Assembly (NCBI RefSeq): GCF_000025885.1 | Contig: NC_014011.1 | Location: forward strand, 1,240,001 to 1,304,000 | DNA length: 64,000 nucleotides | Source of the DNA: Aminobacterium colombiense DSM 12261 | GTDB taxonomy: Bacteria > Synergistota > Synergistia > Synergistales > Aminobacteriaceae | Reading direction: 5' to 3' | Part shown: positions 24,165-32,538 of the stretch, one piece after another | Position numbering within the stretch: the stretch's first letter is position 1 | How the letters are laid out: each line of letters begins with the position of its first letter | Program-made: the position numbers and the translations under genes | Notes under the pieces: generated by a model | What the model was told of the DNA's origin: nothing | Seen by the model: only the letters and a program-made list of their open reading frames with translations | Database searches by the model: none

Positions 24165-26576
24165 CTAAATTTTGAATTCTAAGATTTCTCCACAATCAAC
24201 TTTGATTTTTTTTGTTTTGCTACGGAAAGCTATCTTTATATATCCTTTTGGACTTGGAAAAGTTTTAATGGTTAGTTTTTCTGGAGTAATTGTAATTTCC
24301 ATAGGGTAACTTCGATATCGGATATGCATATGAAGTTCACCAAGTTCAGGGGGGATGGCGGGATTGAAGTAAAGAATGCCACCACGAGCCTCAATACCGG
24401 TATAGGCCCGCTGAAGAATGTCCACAGTCCCCGCCATGGCTCCTAAATGGATTCCCTCCGGAGTCGTCCCTCCTTGTATATCAGCTACGTCACTTTCAAG
24501 AGCTTCTAAAAAGAGCTCCCAGGATCCGCTTCTATTTGACCTTGCCAGCACCCACGAGTGCACCACCCTGCTCAGTGTAGAGCCATGGGACGTACGTTTA
24601 AGGTAATAATTGATATTTTGAGGGATTGTCTCATATTTAAAAGCATATCCCAGTTGTTTAAAAATACTCCTTAATTCTTCCGCTGAAAAGAGGTAGAAAA
24701 GCATGAGTACGTCTGCCTGTTTAGAAACCTTGTATCTGTTGGGCGAATCCCCTTCCGCTTCCAAAATACGATCAAGCCTCTGGATGTTCCCATATTTTTT
24801 TTTATATTCTTCCCAATCAAACTCCTCTAGCTGTTCATACCCCTCAAACTGACTCAGAATACCGTCTTTATGAAAAACGATCTTCATCTTTCGGGCAATA
24901 TTTTTCCAGTGCTCCCTTTCTTCTTCTGAAAAACCTATTTTTTCGCAAAGAGGATTACGATCCGTTTCAGGAAGAAGGTTCCATATTTCAAGAGCCCGGT
25001 TCAGTATCCAGACAGTCATAATATTAGTGTATGAGTTATTGTTAAGCCCTGGTTCGTTTGCTCCCGGATAGGCATCGTGATATTCGTCAGGACCCATTAT
25101 TCCAAGAATCTCGTACCGTCCAATCTCTTTGTTGAATGTCGTTTTGCTTGCCCAAAAACGGGCGATCTCTATAAACATTTCTGCTCCGTAAAAGGAAAGA
25201 AATTCAAGATCTTCCGTAACCTGATAATACTGCCAGATGTTATACGCCAATGCGGCGTTTACGTGCCGTTGAAGATGGGAATTGTCAGGGTTCCATCTTC
25301 CCGATTTCGGGTTTAGATGAAGTTTCTGAGTTTCTTCCCTGCCGCTACTTCCGCTCTGCCAGGGGTACATGGCCCCTCTATGCCCCAACTCCTGAGCAGC
25401 CTTACGAGCTTTATCGAGTCTGCGATACCTATACATGAGAAGTGAACGGGTTATTTCCGGCATTCTAAAGTTAAGCATAGGAAAAATAAATATCTCGTCC
25501 CAGAAAATATGCCCTCTGTAAGCTTCGCCGTGCCATCCCCTGCTGGGAACACCCACATCGAGATCCATGGAGTGTCTGGACGTGGTTTGAAGGAGGTGGA
25601 AGGTATAAAGGCGCAATATCCGAGACGTTCTCTTTCCTTTTTGAGGATCTGCAGGATAGTAATCTATCTCAAATCGATGCCAGAGATGTTCCCACGCGAG
25701 AGCATGGCTTTTCAAAATCTCTTCGAAGGAATCCGCCTCCACCACCGCAATTTTTGCCTGACAACCACATTCCGACATCCCTTTATCCCTCGATGTGTAG
25801 AGACTTACTATCTTTTCTAGACGTATTTCATCCCCTTCTGCCATTTCCATTGAAAAGGTTTGGCCGATATATCCAGGTTCCTTTATGCAGTATCTTTCAG
25901 GATTGACGAAATCTCCGTTTTTAAAAATTTGAGTTCTTGCTGCCTCTGCTATTCGAAGTTCAGACTGGTTTGTCTGAACTTTCAACAAGATGCTTTCCTT
26001 GTTTATTTCTTCTTCGCAAAGAGGATCAAGATGCCGATTTGACAAAGATTGATAACGTGGAACACCTCCATTTATCACTTTCCCATCCAGAGCCGTGAGA
26101 AATTCTATTTCTCCAGACCAGTTTTCCGCTCTTATTACAGTCTCCTGTCCGGCCAAATGCGGATTGCCCATATGAACTACCCTTCGATTCATCAGAACAG
26201 TTTTTCTCCCCTGCTGGTCGCGAAAGTGAATCACCCTACAAAGGATGCCTGACCTTATATTTAATTTTTGTTCGTAAGAAAGTATTTCAACAGATTCTAT
26301 ATGGAACCATTCGCCGCCATTCATACGAAAACTCAGCGGCAACCAGTTGGGAAGGTTGACCAAATCCTCATTTTCAATGATTTTCCCAGCTATTTCCGTT
26401 TTAAGCCTGTTATACCCACCAGCCAAATAGGTTCCCGGATAATGGATTGAATCAGCCCCATTTTCAGCGCAAGCTCCCCGCGTGGCAAAGTAGCCGTTGC
26501 CAAGAGTGCAGAGGGTTTCACGGAGTTTTTCCTTTTCGGGATCAAGACCTGTATATGTAAGATTCCAGGAGGTCAT
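24165..26576 (-). CDS. Glycoside hydrolase family 65 protein, probable trehalose/alpha-glucoside phosphorylase
   Basis: 803-residue GH65 protein. These enzymes phosphorolyse alpha-linked disaccharides such as trehalose, maltose or kojibiose to beta-glucose 1-phosphate and glucose. The N-terminal beta-sandwich (about 1-270) is followed by the (alpha/alpha)6 barrel. The catalytic acid is Glu498 in MGPDEYHDAYPGANEPG, and GWHGEAYRGHIFWDEIF is a family hallmark. The gene overlaps the upstream beta-phosphoglucomutase/trehalose-phosphatase gene by four bases. That partner makes trehalose and consumes beta-glucose 1-phosphate, so trehalose phosphorylase is the favoured activity. Confidence 0.88.
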   Translation of the reverse strand: MTSWNLTYTGLDPEKEKLRETLCTLGNGYFATRGACAENGADSIHYPGTYLAGGYNRLKTEIAGKIIENEDLVNLPNWLPLSFRMNGGEWFHIESVEILSYEQKLNIRSGILCRVIHFRDQQGRKTVLMNRRVVHMGNPHLAGQETVIRAENWSGEIEFLTALDGKVINGGVPRYQSLSNRHLDPLCEEEINKESILLKVQTNQSELRIAEAARTQIFKNGDFVNPERYCIKEPGYIGQTFSMEMAEGDEIRLEKIVSLYTSRDKGMSECGCQAKIAVVEADSFEEILKSHALAWEHLWHRFEIDYYPADPQKGKRTSRILRLYTFHLLQTTSRHSMDLDVGVPSRGWHGEAYRGHIFWDEIFIFPMLNFRMPEITRSLLMYRYRRLDKARKAAQELGHRGAMYPWQSGSSGREETQKLHLNPKSGRWNPDNSHLQRHVNAALAYNIWQYYQVTEDLEFLSFYGAEMFIEIARFWASKTTFNKEIGRYEILGIMGPDEYHDAYPGANEPGLNNNSYTNIMTVWILNRALEIWNLLPETDRNPLCEKIGFSEEEREHWKNIARKMKIVFHKDGILSQFEGYEQLEEFDWEEYKKKYGNIQRLDRILEAEGDSPNRYKVSKQADVLMLFYLFSAEELRSIFKQLGYAFKYETIPQNINYYLKRTSHGSTLSRVVHSWVLARSNRSGSWELFLEALESDVADIQGGTTPEGIHLGAMAGTVDILQRAYTGIEARGGILYFNPAIPPELGELHMHIRYRSYPMEITITPEKLTIKTFPSPKGYIKIAFRSKTKKIKVDCGEILEFKI

Positions 26577-28168
26577 GACCTTCCTCCTTTTGAGGGGAGT
26601 TTCACTAACTTTTGCAGGAATTCTCTAACTTCAGTTGTATCCTCCAGACAATACTCTGCCATTGACTCTCTCTTTCTTTCTCCATCCTTTACCACAATGC
26701 CTATTCCTATGCTTTGCAGAGTTTTGAAAGCATCTTCATCAGTTATGTCATCTCCAATATAAAGAGGAAGTGTTTTCTCAACTTCCAAACCCATGGCTTC
26801 TATGAGCCAGATAAGAGCCCGTCCCTTATCCCAGTCAAGATCGGGCTTAAGTTCAAAAACCTTTTTCCCCAGCCCCTTCCTCAGTTTAGGTTCATGGTCC
26901 AGAACTTTGTCTACCAGAGACTCAACATCCTTGACGCGACTTTCGGCAACTAAGCGATAATGAAGAGCCAGTGAAAATTTTTTTCGTTCAAGAAGGGCTC
27001 CTTCTATCTTTTCAACACTTTTTTCGAGGGATCGTTGAACCCTGTCCAATATGGGAAGATATTCTCTTCCAATCTGAAAATCGAGGTTCATGCCAGGCGG
27101 GCTTGAAATATCGAAACCGTGGCTTCCTGCATAAATAACAGTGTGAAGCTTGATAAAGTTCTTAATGTCCCTCACGTCTCGACCACTTATGATGGCAACA
27201 GGATATTGTTCGGCAAGCCTCTTTAAGGTCACTCGCATTTCTGGGGAAAGAAGTGCCATTTCAGGCCTTTCTACAATGGGTGTTAAGGTTCCATCGTAAT
27301 CAAGCGCAACAAAAAAATTATGAGACTGGAGTTTTTCTTCTATGTATGGCAGGAGCATCATGGCAGATGGAATTTCCCCCATAGTCTGGGTAACGACTAC
27401 TGTTTCCCCCTCTACTGCCAGCGCAGCCAGGTCGTCTATAACCAAATCGGCTCCCCTTTCTTCAAGAGCTTTTTTCTGTCCTCCTCTATCTACACCAATG
27501 ACACATCCAAAGTTTCCAGCTCTTCCTGCCTCTATGCCAGCAAGGGCATCTTCAAAAACGATCGATCGCTTCGGCTTTACATAAAGCTGAGTGCTCGCTT
27601 CAAGAAACGTGTCGGGAGCAGGTTTGCCCTTCAATTTCAGGTGAGCTGCAATACGACCATCGACCTGCACATCGAAAAGATTTTCAAGACCTGCAGCTTT
27701 CAATACTATGGAACAATTTTTGCTCGAAGTAACCACAGCGGTTTTAAACCCTTTCTGTTTTAGAAGGAGTAAAAGTTCCCGCGCCCCATGGTGGAGCGCT
27801 ACCCTATTTTTCTTCAAAAAATTACGGAAGTATTTATTTTTACGATTGCCCAATCCGCAAATGGTTTCCTCTTCAGGCGAGTCTTCAGGTTCTCCATAAG
27901 GCAATAGTATCCCCCTTGACTCAAGGAAGGACTTCACCCCTTCATAACGTGGCTTTCCATCTACATAGGTACGGTAATCATATTTCAAATCGAAGGGCCG
28001 CTTGTCTTTTTCAGGAATGCGGTCTGTTGCGGATATATAATCATCAAAGAGTTTTTTCCACGAAAGGGAATGAATTTGGGCGGTTTTCGTTATGACACCA
28101 TCGAGATCAAAAAGCAATGCATCGAAATCCCTTCTGCTAATGTTGAATAATTCTTTATTCATCCTCAT
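26573..28168 (-). CDS. Bifunctional fusion: beta-phosphoglucomutase-like HAD plus trehalose-6-phosphate phosphatase
   Basis: 531 residues with two HAD phosphatase modules. The first (about 10-260) is beta-phosphoglucomutase-like: LLFDLDGVITKT (Asp21, Asp23), VTSSKN and the late IVFEDALAGIEAG. The second (about 283-530) is OtsB-like: LDYDGTLTPIVERP (Asp290, Asp292), AIISGRDV, and the C-terminal GDDITDEDAF. Expected reactions are beta-glucose 1-phosphate to glucose 6-phosphate, and trehalose 6-phosphate to trehalose. Three in-frame ATGs are present; 28168 is six bases after AGGAGG. Domain order followed by GH65 matches the single mycobacterial OtsB1 (Rv2006) polypeptide. No otsA is visible here. 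Confidence 0.87.
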   Translation of the reverse strand: MRMNKELFNISRRDFDALLFDLDGVITKTAQIHSLSWKKLFDDYISATDRIPEKDKRPFDLKYDYRTYVDGKPRYEGVKSFLESRGILLPYGEPEDSPEEETICGLGNRKNKYFRNFLKKNRVALHHGARELLLLLKQKGFKTAVVTSSKNCSIVLKAAGLENLFDVQVDGRIAAHLKLKGKPAPDTFLEASTQLYVKPKRSIVFEDALAGIEAGRAGNFGCVIGVDRGGQKKALEERGADLVIDDLAALAVEGETVVVTQTMGEIPSAMMLLPYIEEKLQSHNFFVALDYDGTLTPIVERPEMALLSPEMRVTLKRLAEQYPVAIISGRDVRDIKNFIKLHTVIYAGSHGFDISSPPGMNLDFQIGREYLPILDRVQRSLEKSVEKIEGALLERKKFSLALHYRLVAESRVKDVESLVDKVLDHEPKLRKGLGKKVFELKPDLDWDKGRALIWLIEAMGLEVEKTLPLYIGDDITDEDAFKTLQSIGIGIVVKDGERKRESMAEYCLEDTTEVREFLQKLVKLPSKGGRS

Positions 28169-28380
28169 GGTCATCCTCCTATTCGGAGTGACTTCTCAGC
28201 AGAAAAGCGTGAGCATCAAAACAGATTATATATACATTGTAACGCAAAGAGTGGTGAAGTAAAAACGCATATAAACTGACTGGCACTTTACACTGTATAT
28301 TTGCTCTCTACCATATGAAATTTTTTCTGTTTGGAGACGACATCATTCCTGACTTTAATGGCATTCAATGTCTTATAGAC

Positions 28381-28410
28381 TTGACACAAAGAGTTTGACC
28401 AGTTAAACTC
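28381..28410 (+). promoter_or_regulatory. Promoter with overlapping operator of the feo operon
   Basis: TTGACA (28381-28386), 17-base spacer, TAAACT (28404-28409). An imperfect 20-bp palindrome, GAGTTTGACC AGTTAAACTC (28391-28410), covers the spacer and -10. It is a candidate binding site for the DtxR-type regulator encoded directly downstream, acting with iron as co-repressor. Confidence 0.6.
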
Positions 28411-28437
28411 TTCTCGAAATAACAAGAAAAGGGGAAG

Positions 28438-29133
28438 ATTGCCATCGTATCGTCAAGAATAGAAGATTATCTTGAAGAAATTTTTGCCCTTGAAATGCAT
28501 GGTGACGAAGCCACTGTAACACTCCTCTCTGAACGTCTGGACGTCACGAAGGGCACTGTGGTTTCCGCTATAAAAAAACTTGTAGAGGCTGACATGCTCG
28601 ACCACGAGAGATACGGCTCTGTAGCTCTAACAGAAAAAGGCAGAGAACAGGCATTGAATATTTATAGACGGCATGCTCATCTTTCTTTTCTCTTTACTGA
28701 AATTCTCGGTTTTGACAAAGAAAAGGCTCAAAATCTGGCATGTATTATGGAGCATGAAATGGATAGCGAAACCGATGGCAGGTTATTTGCCCTGACAGAT
28801 TATTTTTGTCAGGCTTTGAGGGAAGGAGCCGCGTGGTTTAAAGAACTGCGCGTTGAAATGGATGACCCTTCCAGACTTCCCACTCCTCTTGTCGCACTGA
28901 AACCAGGCATGAAGGGTATTGTAAATCGAGTAACTTCAAACGGTTTGCTCAGAAAACGACTTATGGAAATGGGCCTTGTCCCTGGAACAGAAATTACATT
29001 TTTAAAAACATCTCCCCTTGGAGATCCACTGGAATTTGAGATTGGGGGCAGAAATCTTGCGCTACGGCGTAGTGAAGCCGCGACTGTGTGGGTACGGCGA
29101 AAAAAGGAGAATGAAAGCCATGATGCCACTTAG
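28438..29133 (+). CDS. DtxR/MntR-type iron-dependent regulator with C-terminal FeoA domain
   Basis: About 231 residues. The winged helix-turn-helix (SSRIEDYLEEIF, then ERLDVTKGTVVSAIKKL), the dimerisation/metal domain with HEMDSET, and a C-terminal FeoA/SH3-like domain (GLLRKRLMEMGLVPGTEI) follow in order. Homology begins about 15 residues upstream of the first ATG (28495), and no ATG, GTG or TTG exists in that stretch. The best start candidates are ATT at 28438 or ATC at 28444, just after GGGG. It probably senses Fe2+ and represses its own feo operon through the promoter palindrome. Confidence 0.85.
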   Translation: MAIVSSRIEDYLEEIFALEMHGDEATVTLLSERLDVTKGTVVSAIKKLVEADMLDHERYGSVALTEKGREQALNIYRRHAHLSFLFTEILGFDKEKAQNLACIMEHEMDSETDGRLFALTDYFCQALREGAAWFKELRVEMDDPSRLPTPLVALKPGMKGIVNRVTSNGLLRKRLMEMGLVPGTEITFLKTSPLGDPLEFEIGGRNLALRRSEAATVWVRRKKENESHDAT

Positions 29134-29341
29134 TTTCGTTAGAGAAGGCGCAGTTGTAAAGGTTGAAAATCTCGCGGGAGGAATGTCGTTTCGCAAAAGG
29201 ATGGCAGAATTAGGCCTATTGCCGGGTTCTGTGTTTACTGTTTTGCGTACGGGCGGCGGCCCATTTTTGCTTAAAATAGGCGAAACTCGTCTTGCCCTTG
29301 GACAGGGCGTGGGGAATCGCATTTTTGTCAGGGAAATTTAG
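29120..29341 (+). CDS. feoA: FeoA-domain protein 1
   Basis: 73-residue stand-alone SH3-like FeoA domain; the family core RKRMAELGLLPGSVFTVLRTGG is visible. FeoA proteins bind or regulate the FeoB iron transporter. The start overlaps the end of the regulator gene by 14 bases and has AAGGAG upstream. A small terminator-like hairpin follows before the second feoA. Confidence 0.87.
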   Translation: MMPLSFVREGAVVKVENLAGGMSFRKRMAELGLLPGSVFTVLRTGGGPFLLKIGETRLALGQGVGNRIFVREI

Positions 29342-29344
29342 CCT

Positions 29345-29370
29345 AAAAGAGCACCGCTCTTTTTTTTATC
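29345..29370 (+). terminator. Internal terminator in the feo operon
   Basis: AAAAGAGC, loop ACC, GCTCTTTT with continued T run, between the first and second feoA genes. It should lower, not abolish, transcription of feoB unless a second promoter exists in 29371-29400. Confidence 0.6.
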
Positions 29371-29409
29371 ATTTTAAATGTTTTACCAATCAAACAAAGA
29401 GGTGGAGAT

Positions 29410-29700
29410 ATGGGTACTCCAAAGTTAGTTCTACTCAGCGAATTGCCAGCGGGTAGTCTTGCTATCGTTTTTCGTATTGATGGGAATCCTGAACTGAAAC
29501 GGAAAATGCTGGAAATGGGCCTTGTGCCGGGAACTGAGCTCTTAATACAACGAAAGGCCCCCCTGAACGACCCTATATCTGTTTCATTTCGTGGCTATGA
29601 ACTGAGCCTTAGAGTATATGAAGCTGAAAGTATTCTGGTGAGGAAAATCGAATTGGGTGGTTGCGACGGTAATTGCAAAACATGTTGGGGGTGTCATTAA
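29410..29700 (+). CDS. feoA: FeoA-domain protein 2 with cysteine-rich tail
   Basis: 96-residue FeoA domain (KRKMLEMGLVPGTELLIQRK) that adds a C-terminal Cys cluster, GGCDGNCKTCWGCH, with four Cys and a terminal His. Such a tail could bind iron or another metal; similar Cys-rich segments occur in FeoC or at the FeoB C-terminus in other bacteria. It has GGTGG before the ATG and ends two bases before the feoB start. Confidence 0.87.
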   Translation: MGTPKLVLLSELPAGSLAIVFRIDGNPELKRKMLEMGLVPGTELLIQRKAPLNDPISVSFRGYELSLRVYEAESILVRKIELGGCDGNCKTCWGCH

Positions 29701-29702
29701 CT

Positions 29703-31736
29703 ATGGGCAACATAACTCTGGCTTTGGCCGGCAATCCTAATACAGGAAAAACAAGTTTGTTCAATCTTTTGACAGGCTCCAGACAGCATGTTGGGAACTG
29801 GCCTGGAGTTACCGTTGAGCGAAAAGAAGGGCATTTTTCCTACGAGGGAATGAACTTTACTCTCGTTGATTTGCCAGGAATTTATAGCCTGGGAGCTGCT
29901 TCCATAGATGAACAGGTAGCGTCTGAATTCCTCATTAAAGAAAAACCTGAACTTGCCATCACTGTGGTAGATGCTTCAAATCTAGAAAGAAGCCTCTATC
30001 TTGTGGTGCAAATGCTCGAAGCCGGGCAGCCTCTGATCATAGCGTTAAACATGGCTGATGTTGCAGAAAACAAGGGCATCCGTATCCATCGCGAGAAACT
30101 GGAAAAAGCGTTGGGAGTTCCAGTTGTTCCCACTGTGGCCAGAGAGAGAAAAGGCTTAGAGGACCTTGTTAAAAGAGTGAAGGACAGATTTGAAAATGGC
30201 GTTTCCCTATCTCTTCTTGCCATACCTTATGGCGAGAAGGTAGAGCAATCTTTGGACAGGATAGCAAAAAACGTAAGTTCTGCACTGCTGAGAGAAGCAA
30301 ACATTGATCGTCGTTTAGCCTCCATAAAAATAGCAGAAGGGGATCCTTTGATTATCTCCATGCTTGAAAAATTAGGAGAAGCAAAAGAGGTTACGGCCAT
30401 TGTGGAAGAAGAAAACGAACGTCTGGAACTGGAGCTTGGCTACGATCTCTTAACCGCCGTTATAGAACGGCGCTGGAATTTCATTTCCGCCATTACACAA
30501 AAAGTCGCAGAACGAAATCTTTCTTTAAAGAAAAATCTGTCTCCCTCTGACAAAATAGACCGAATTGTAACCCATAAGATTTGGGGATTGCCCATATTTC
30601 TTATTATTACTTGGTTCATGTTTCGCTTCACTTACGCAGTAGGTGACCCTATTGCGGATTATCTCGACGGAACTATTTCGGCACTGGGAGAAAGAATCGC
30701 ATTTTTAATGGAAACTGCCGGGTTTCCACTTTTTGCGGGAAGTTTTGTGGCAGACGGCGTTATTGGAGGTGTAGGGTCAATTGTAGTCTTTTTTCCACAT
30801 ATAATGGTCCTCTTTGCCTTTATCGCCATTCTTGAAGATTCTGGCTATATGGCACGAGGTGCCTTTGTTATGGACAGAATTATGAGAGCAATGGGCCTGC
30901 ACGGAAAGAGTTTTATACCCATGCTAATGGGCTTCGGCTGTAATGTCCCCTCTATTATGGCTACCCGCGTTCTGGAACGCCCCCGCGACCGCATGATTAC
31001 TCTTTTGGTTCTTCCTTTTATGAGCTGCTCTGCCCGACTTCCTGTATATTTGCTTTTTGCAGGTATATTTTTTGGCAACCATGCTGGAACCATTGTATTT
31101 TCGTTGTACGTACTTGGAATTGCAATAGCTGTCATTTCAGCCAAGGTGTTGGGCAGTACTCTTTTTAAAGGAGAATCGTCACAATTTGTAATGGAACTGC
31201 CCCCATATCACCTGCCCCAGGCTGGTTCTGTATTAAAGAGCGCCTGGGAGCGTGCCAGTCTGTTTTTGAAAAAAGCTGGGACTGTTATTTTTGGAGCCGT
31301 TATTATCGTTTGGGTTATGGCTAGCCTCCCTCTTGGAGTTGAGTATGGCTCTCACGAAAGCATTGTCGGCCGTATTGGAGACATGCTGGCTCCTCTATTT
31401 GCTCCTGCGGGGTTCGGTTTCTGGCAGGCTGGCGTAGCACTCTTCTTCGGCTTTTTTGCAAAAGAGATTGTGGTAGGAACTCTCGGAACATTACTAGCTG
31501 GAGGCGAAGCAGGTCTTGCATCAGCATTGCCAGCCCTTTTCTCTCCCTTAAGCGCTTATGCTTTTCTTGTAATGACACTGCTCTATGTTCCGTGTATCGC
31601 TGCCGTAGCGGCTTTTAAACGGGAAACGAACAGTTGGAAATGGACCTTCTTTATGATCGCATACACTACTCTCATAGCATATGGCGCCGCCGTTATCGTT
31701 TATCAGGGAGGGCAGTTGCTACTCGGTTTGTCATAA
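29703..31736 (+). CDS. feoB: Ferrous iron transporter FeoB
   Basis: 677-residue inner-membrane Fe2+ importer. The N-terminal G domain has G1 GNPNTGKTS (residues 10-18), G3 DLPGIYSLG and G4 NMAD, followed by a helical GDI-like region. The membrane part (from about 275) shows Gate motifs with conserved Cys: GFGCNVPSIMATR and LPFMSCSARLPVY. The start at 29703 is chosen because GGGGGTG lies ten bases upstream; an earlier ATG at 29673 lies inside the feoA2 gene. It is the last gene of the operon. Confidence 0.95.
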   Translation: MGNITLALAGNPNTGKTSLFNLLTGSRQHVGNWPGVTVERKEGHFSYEGMNFTLVDLPGIYSLGAASIDEQVASEFLIKEKPELAITVVDASNLERSLYLVVQMLEAGQPLIIALNMADVAENKGIRIHREKLEKALGVPVVPTVARERKGLEDLVKRVKDRFENGVSLSLLAIPYGEKVEQSLDRIAKNVSSALLREANIDRRLASIKIAEGDPLIISMLEKLGEAKEVTAIVEEENERLELELGYDLLTAVIERRWNFISAITQKVAERNLSLKKNLSPSDKIDRIVTHKIWGLPIFLIITWFMFRFTYAVGDPIADYLDGTISALGERIAFLMETAGFPLFAGSFVADGVIGGVGSIVVFFPHIMVLFAFIAILEDSGYMARGAFVMDRIMRAMGLHGKSFIPMLMGFGCNVPSIMATRVLERPRDRMITLLVLPFMSCSARLPVYLLFAGIFFGNHAGTIVFSLYVLGIAIAVISAKVLGSTLFKGESSQFVMELPPYHLPQAGSVLKSAWERASLFLKKAGTVIFGAVIIVWVMASLPLGVEYGSHESIVGRIGDMLAPLFAPAGFGFWQAGVALFFGFFAKEIVVGTLGTLLAGGEAGLASALPALFSPLSAYAFLVMTLLYVPCIAAVAAFKRETNSWKWTFFMIAYTTLIAYGAAVIVYQGGQLLLGLS

Positions 31737-31780
31737 AACGAATAAAATGTTTTAAAGCACCAATCCTCTCAAACCCAGCA

Positions 31781-31816
31781 TAAGTAAAGAGGCCTCTTTC
31801 GAGGCCTCTTTACTTA
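31781..31816. terminator. Bidirectional terminator
   Basis: A 16-bp perfect stem, TAAGTAAAGAGGCCTC with its complement around loop TTTC, between the convergent feoB and pncA genes. It abuts the pncA stop codon. Confidence 0.85.
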
Positions 31817-31817
31817 T

Positions 31818-32399
31818 TTAAAACTCCACCGCCTCGTAACTTGTGGTAAGCCAGGCCCCCTGCTGATCAAGCTCTTCAAGAGCACGGCTGCTGTCATCAG
31901 GCTGAACATTTACGCCCTTTATCCCATCTGTAACTATGAAAACCTCAAAACCTTCTTTCAAGGCATCAAGGGCGGTGCTTTTTACACAATAATCTGTTGC
32001 AAGGCCACAGATAAACACCCTTAAAATAGACTGGTCCCTGAGCATTTCCAATAATTCAGTGCCGTCAAAAGCAGAATAGGCATCTTTATCCGGGCTAGCC
32101 GCCTTGCTTATAACCGCTGCACTTGAAGGAATGTACAGTTCGGGATGAAAGGCTGCCCCCTTCTGTCCCTGAACACAATGGGGCGGCCACGGTCCCCCTT
32201 GTTCCTTAAAACTTATATGGTTCTCTGGATGCCAATCTCTGGAGAAAAACATGGGGATTTGGCGGCTTTCACAATATTGAACAAGGCCATTAATCACAGG
32301 CACAACATCCTCCCCGCCAGGAACAGCTAACGATCCCCCTTCACAGAAATCATTCTGAACATCTACTACAATAAGCGCATCTCCAGTTGTAATAGCCAT
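31818..32399 (-). CDS. pncA: Nicotinamidase
   Basis: 193-residue cysteine hydrolase converting nicotinamide to nicotinate for NAD salvage. The catalytic triad is visible as Asp13 (VVDVQNDF), Lys99 (ISKAAS) and Cys138 (GLATDYCVKS). Metal-site residues appear in SRDWHPENH and near PPHCVQG. The length is standard for the isochorismatase-like fold. It is monocistronic. Confidence 0.93.
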   Translation of the reverse strand: MAITTGDALIVVDVQNDFCEGGSLAVPGGEDVVPVINGLVQYCESRQIPMFFSRDWHPENHISFKEQGGPWPPHCVQGQKGAAFHPELYIPSSAAVISKAASPDKDAYSAFDGTELLEMLRDQSILRVFICGLATDYCVKSTALDALKEGFEVFIVTDGIKGVNVQPDDSSRALEELDQQGAWLTTSYEAVEF

Positions 32400-32430
32400 A
32401 GGGTCATCACCTCTCCTGTTATTATAAAAT

Positions 32431-32457
32431 AAAAAAGCCGAAGCGAATCACTTCGGC
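32431..32457 (-). terminator. Terminator, possibly the original tRNA-Arg terminator
   Basis: Minus strand GCCGAAGTGATTCGCTTCGGC, then TTTTTTATTTT. It lies 15 bases beyond the displaced tRNA-Arg 3' fragment at 32472, the position expected for the tRNA's own terminator before insertion of the islet. Today it ends the opine dehydrogenase transcript. Confidence 0.7.
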
Positions 32458-32471
32458 AATGTAACTTCAAT

Positions 32472-32494
32472 ATGGCGTTCCAGACAGGATTAGA
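32472..32494. repeat. Displaced copy of the tRNA-Arg 3' end (candidate att site)
   Basis: ATGGCGT-T-CCAGACAGGATT-A-GA matches 35879-35901, the 3' end of tRNA-Arg(ACG), at 21 of 23 positions and in the same orientation. The interval 32472-35879 (3.4 kb) is therefore bounded by direct repeats, the usual footprint of integration into a tRNA 3' end. No integrase remains between them. Confidence 0.6.
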
Positions 32495-32538
32495 TTTTTT
32501 ATAGTGATATATAACGATTTTTTATAAGGATATAAAAC

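Noticed and set aside
31781-31816. Inverted repeat as insertion-sequence end
   Set aside because: It is a perfect bidirectional terminator between convergent genes with no transposase or target duplication.
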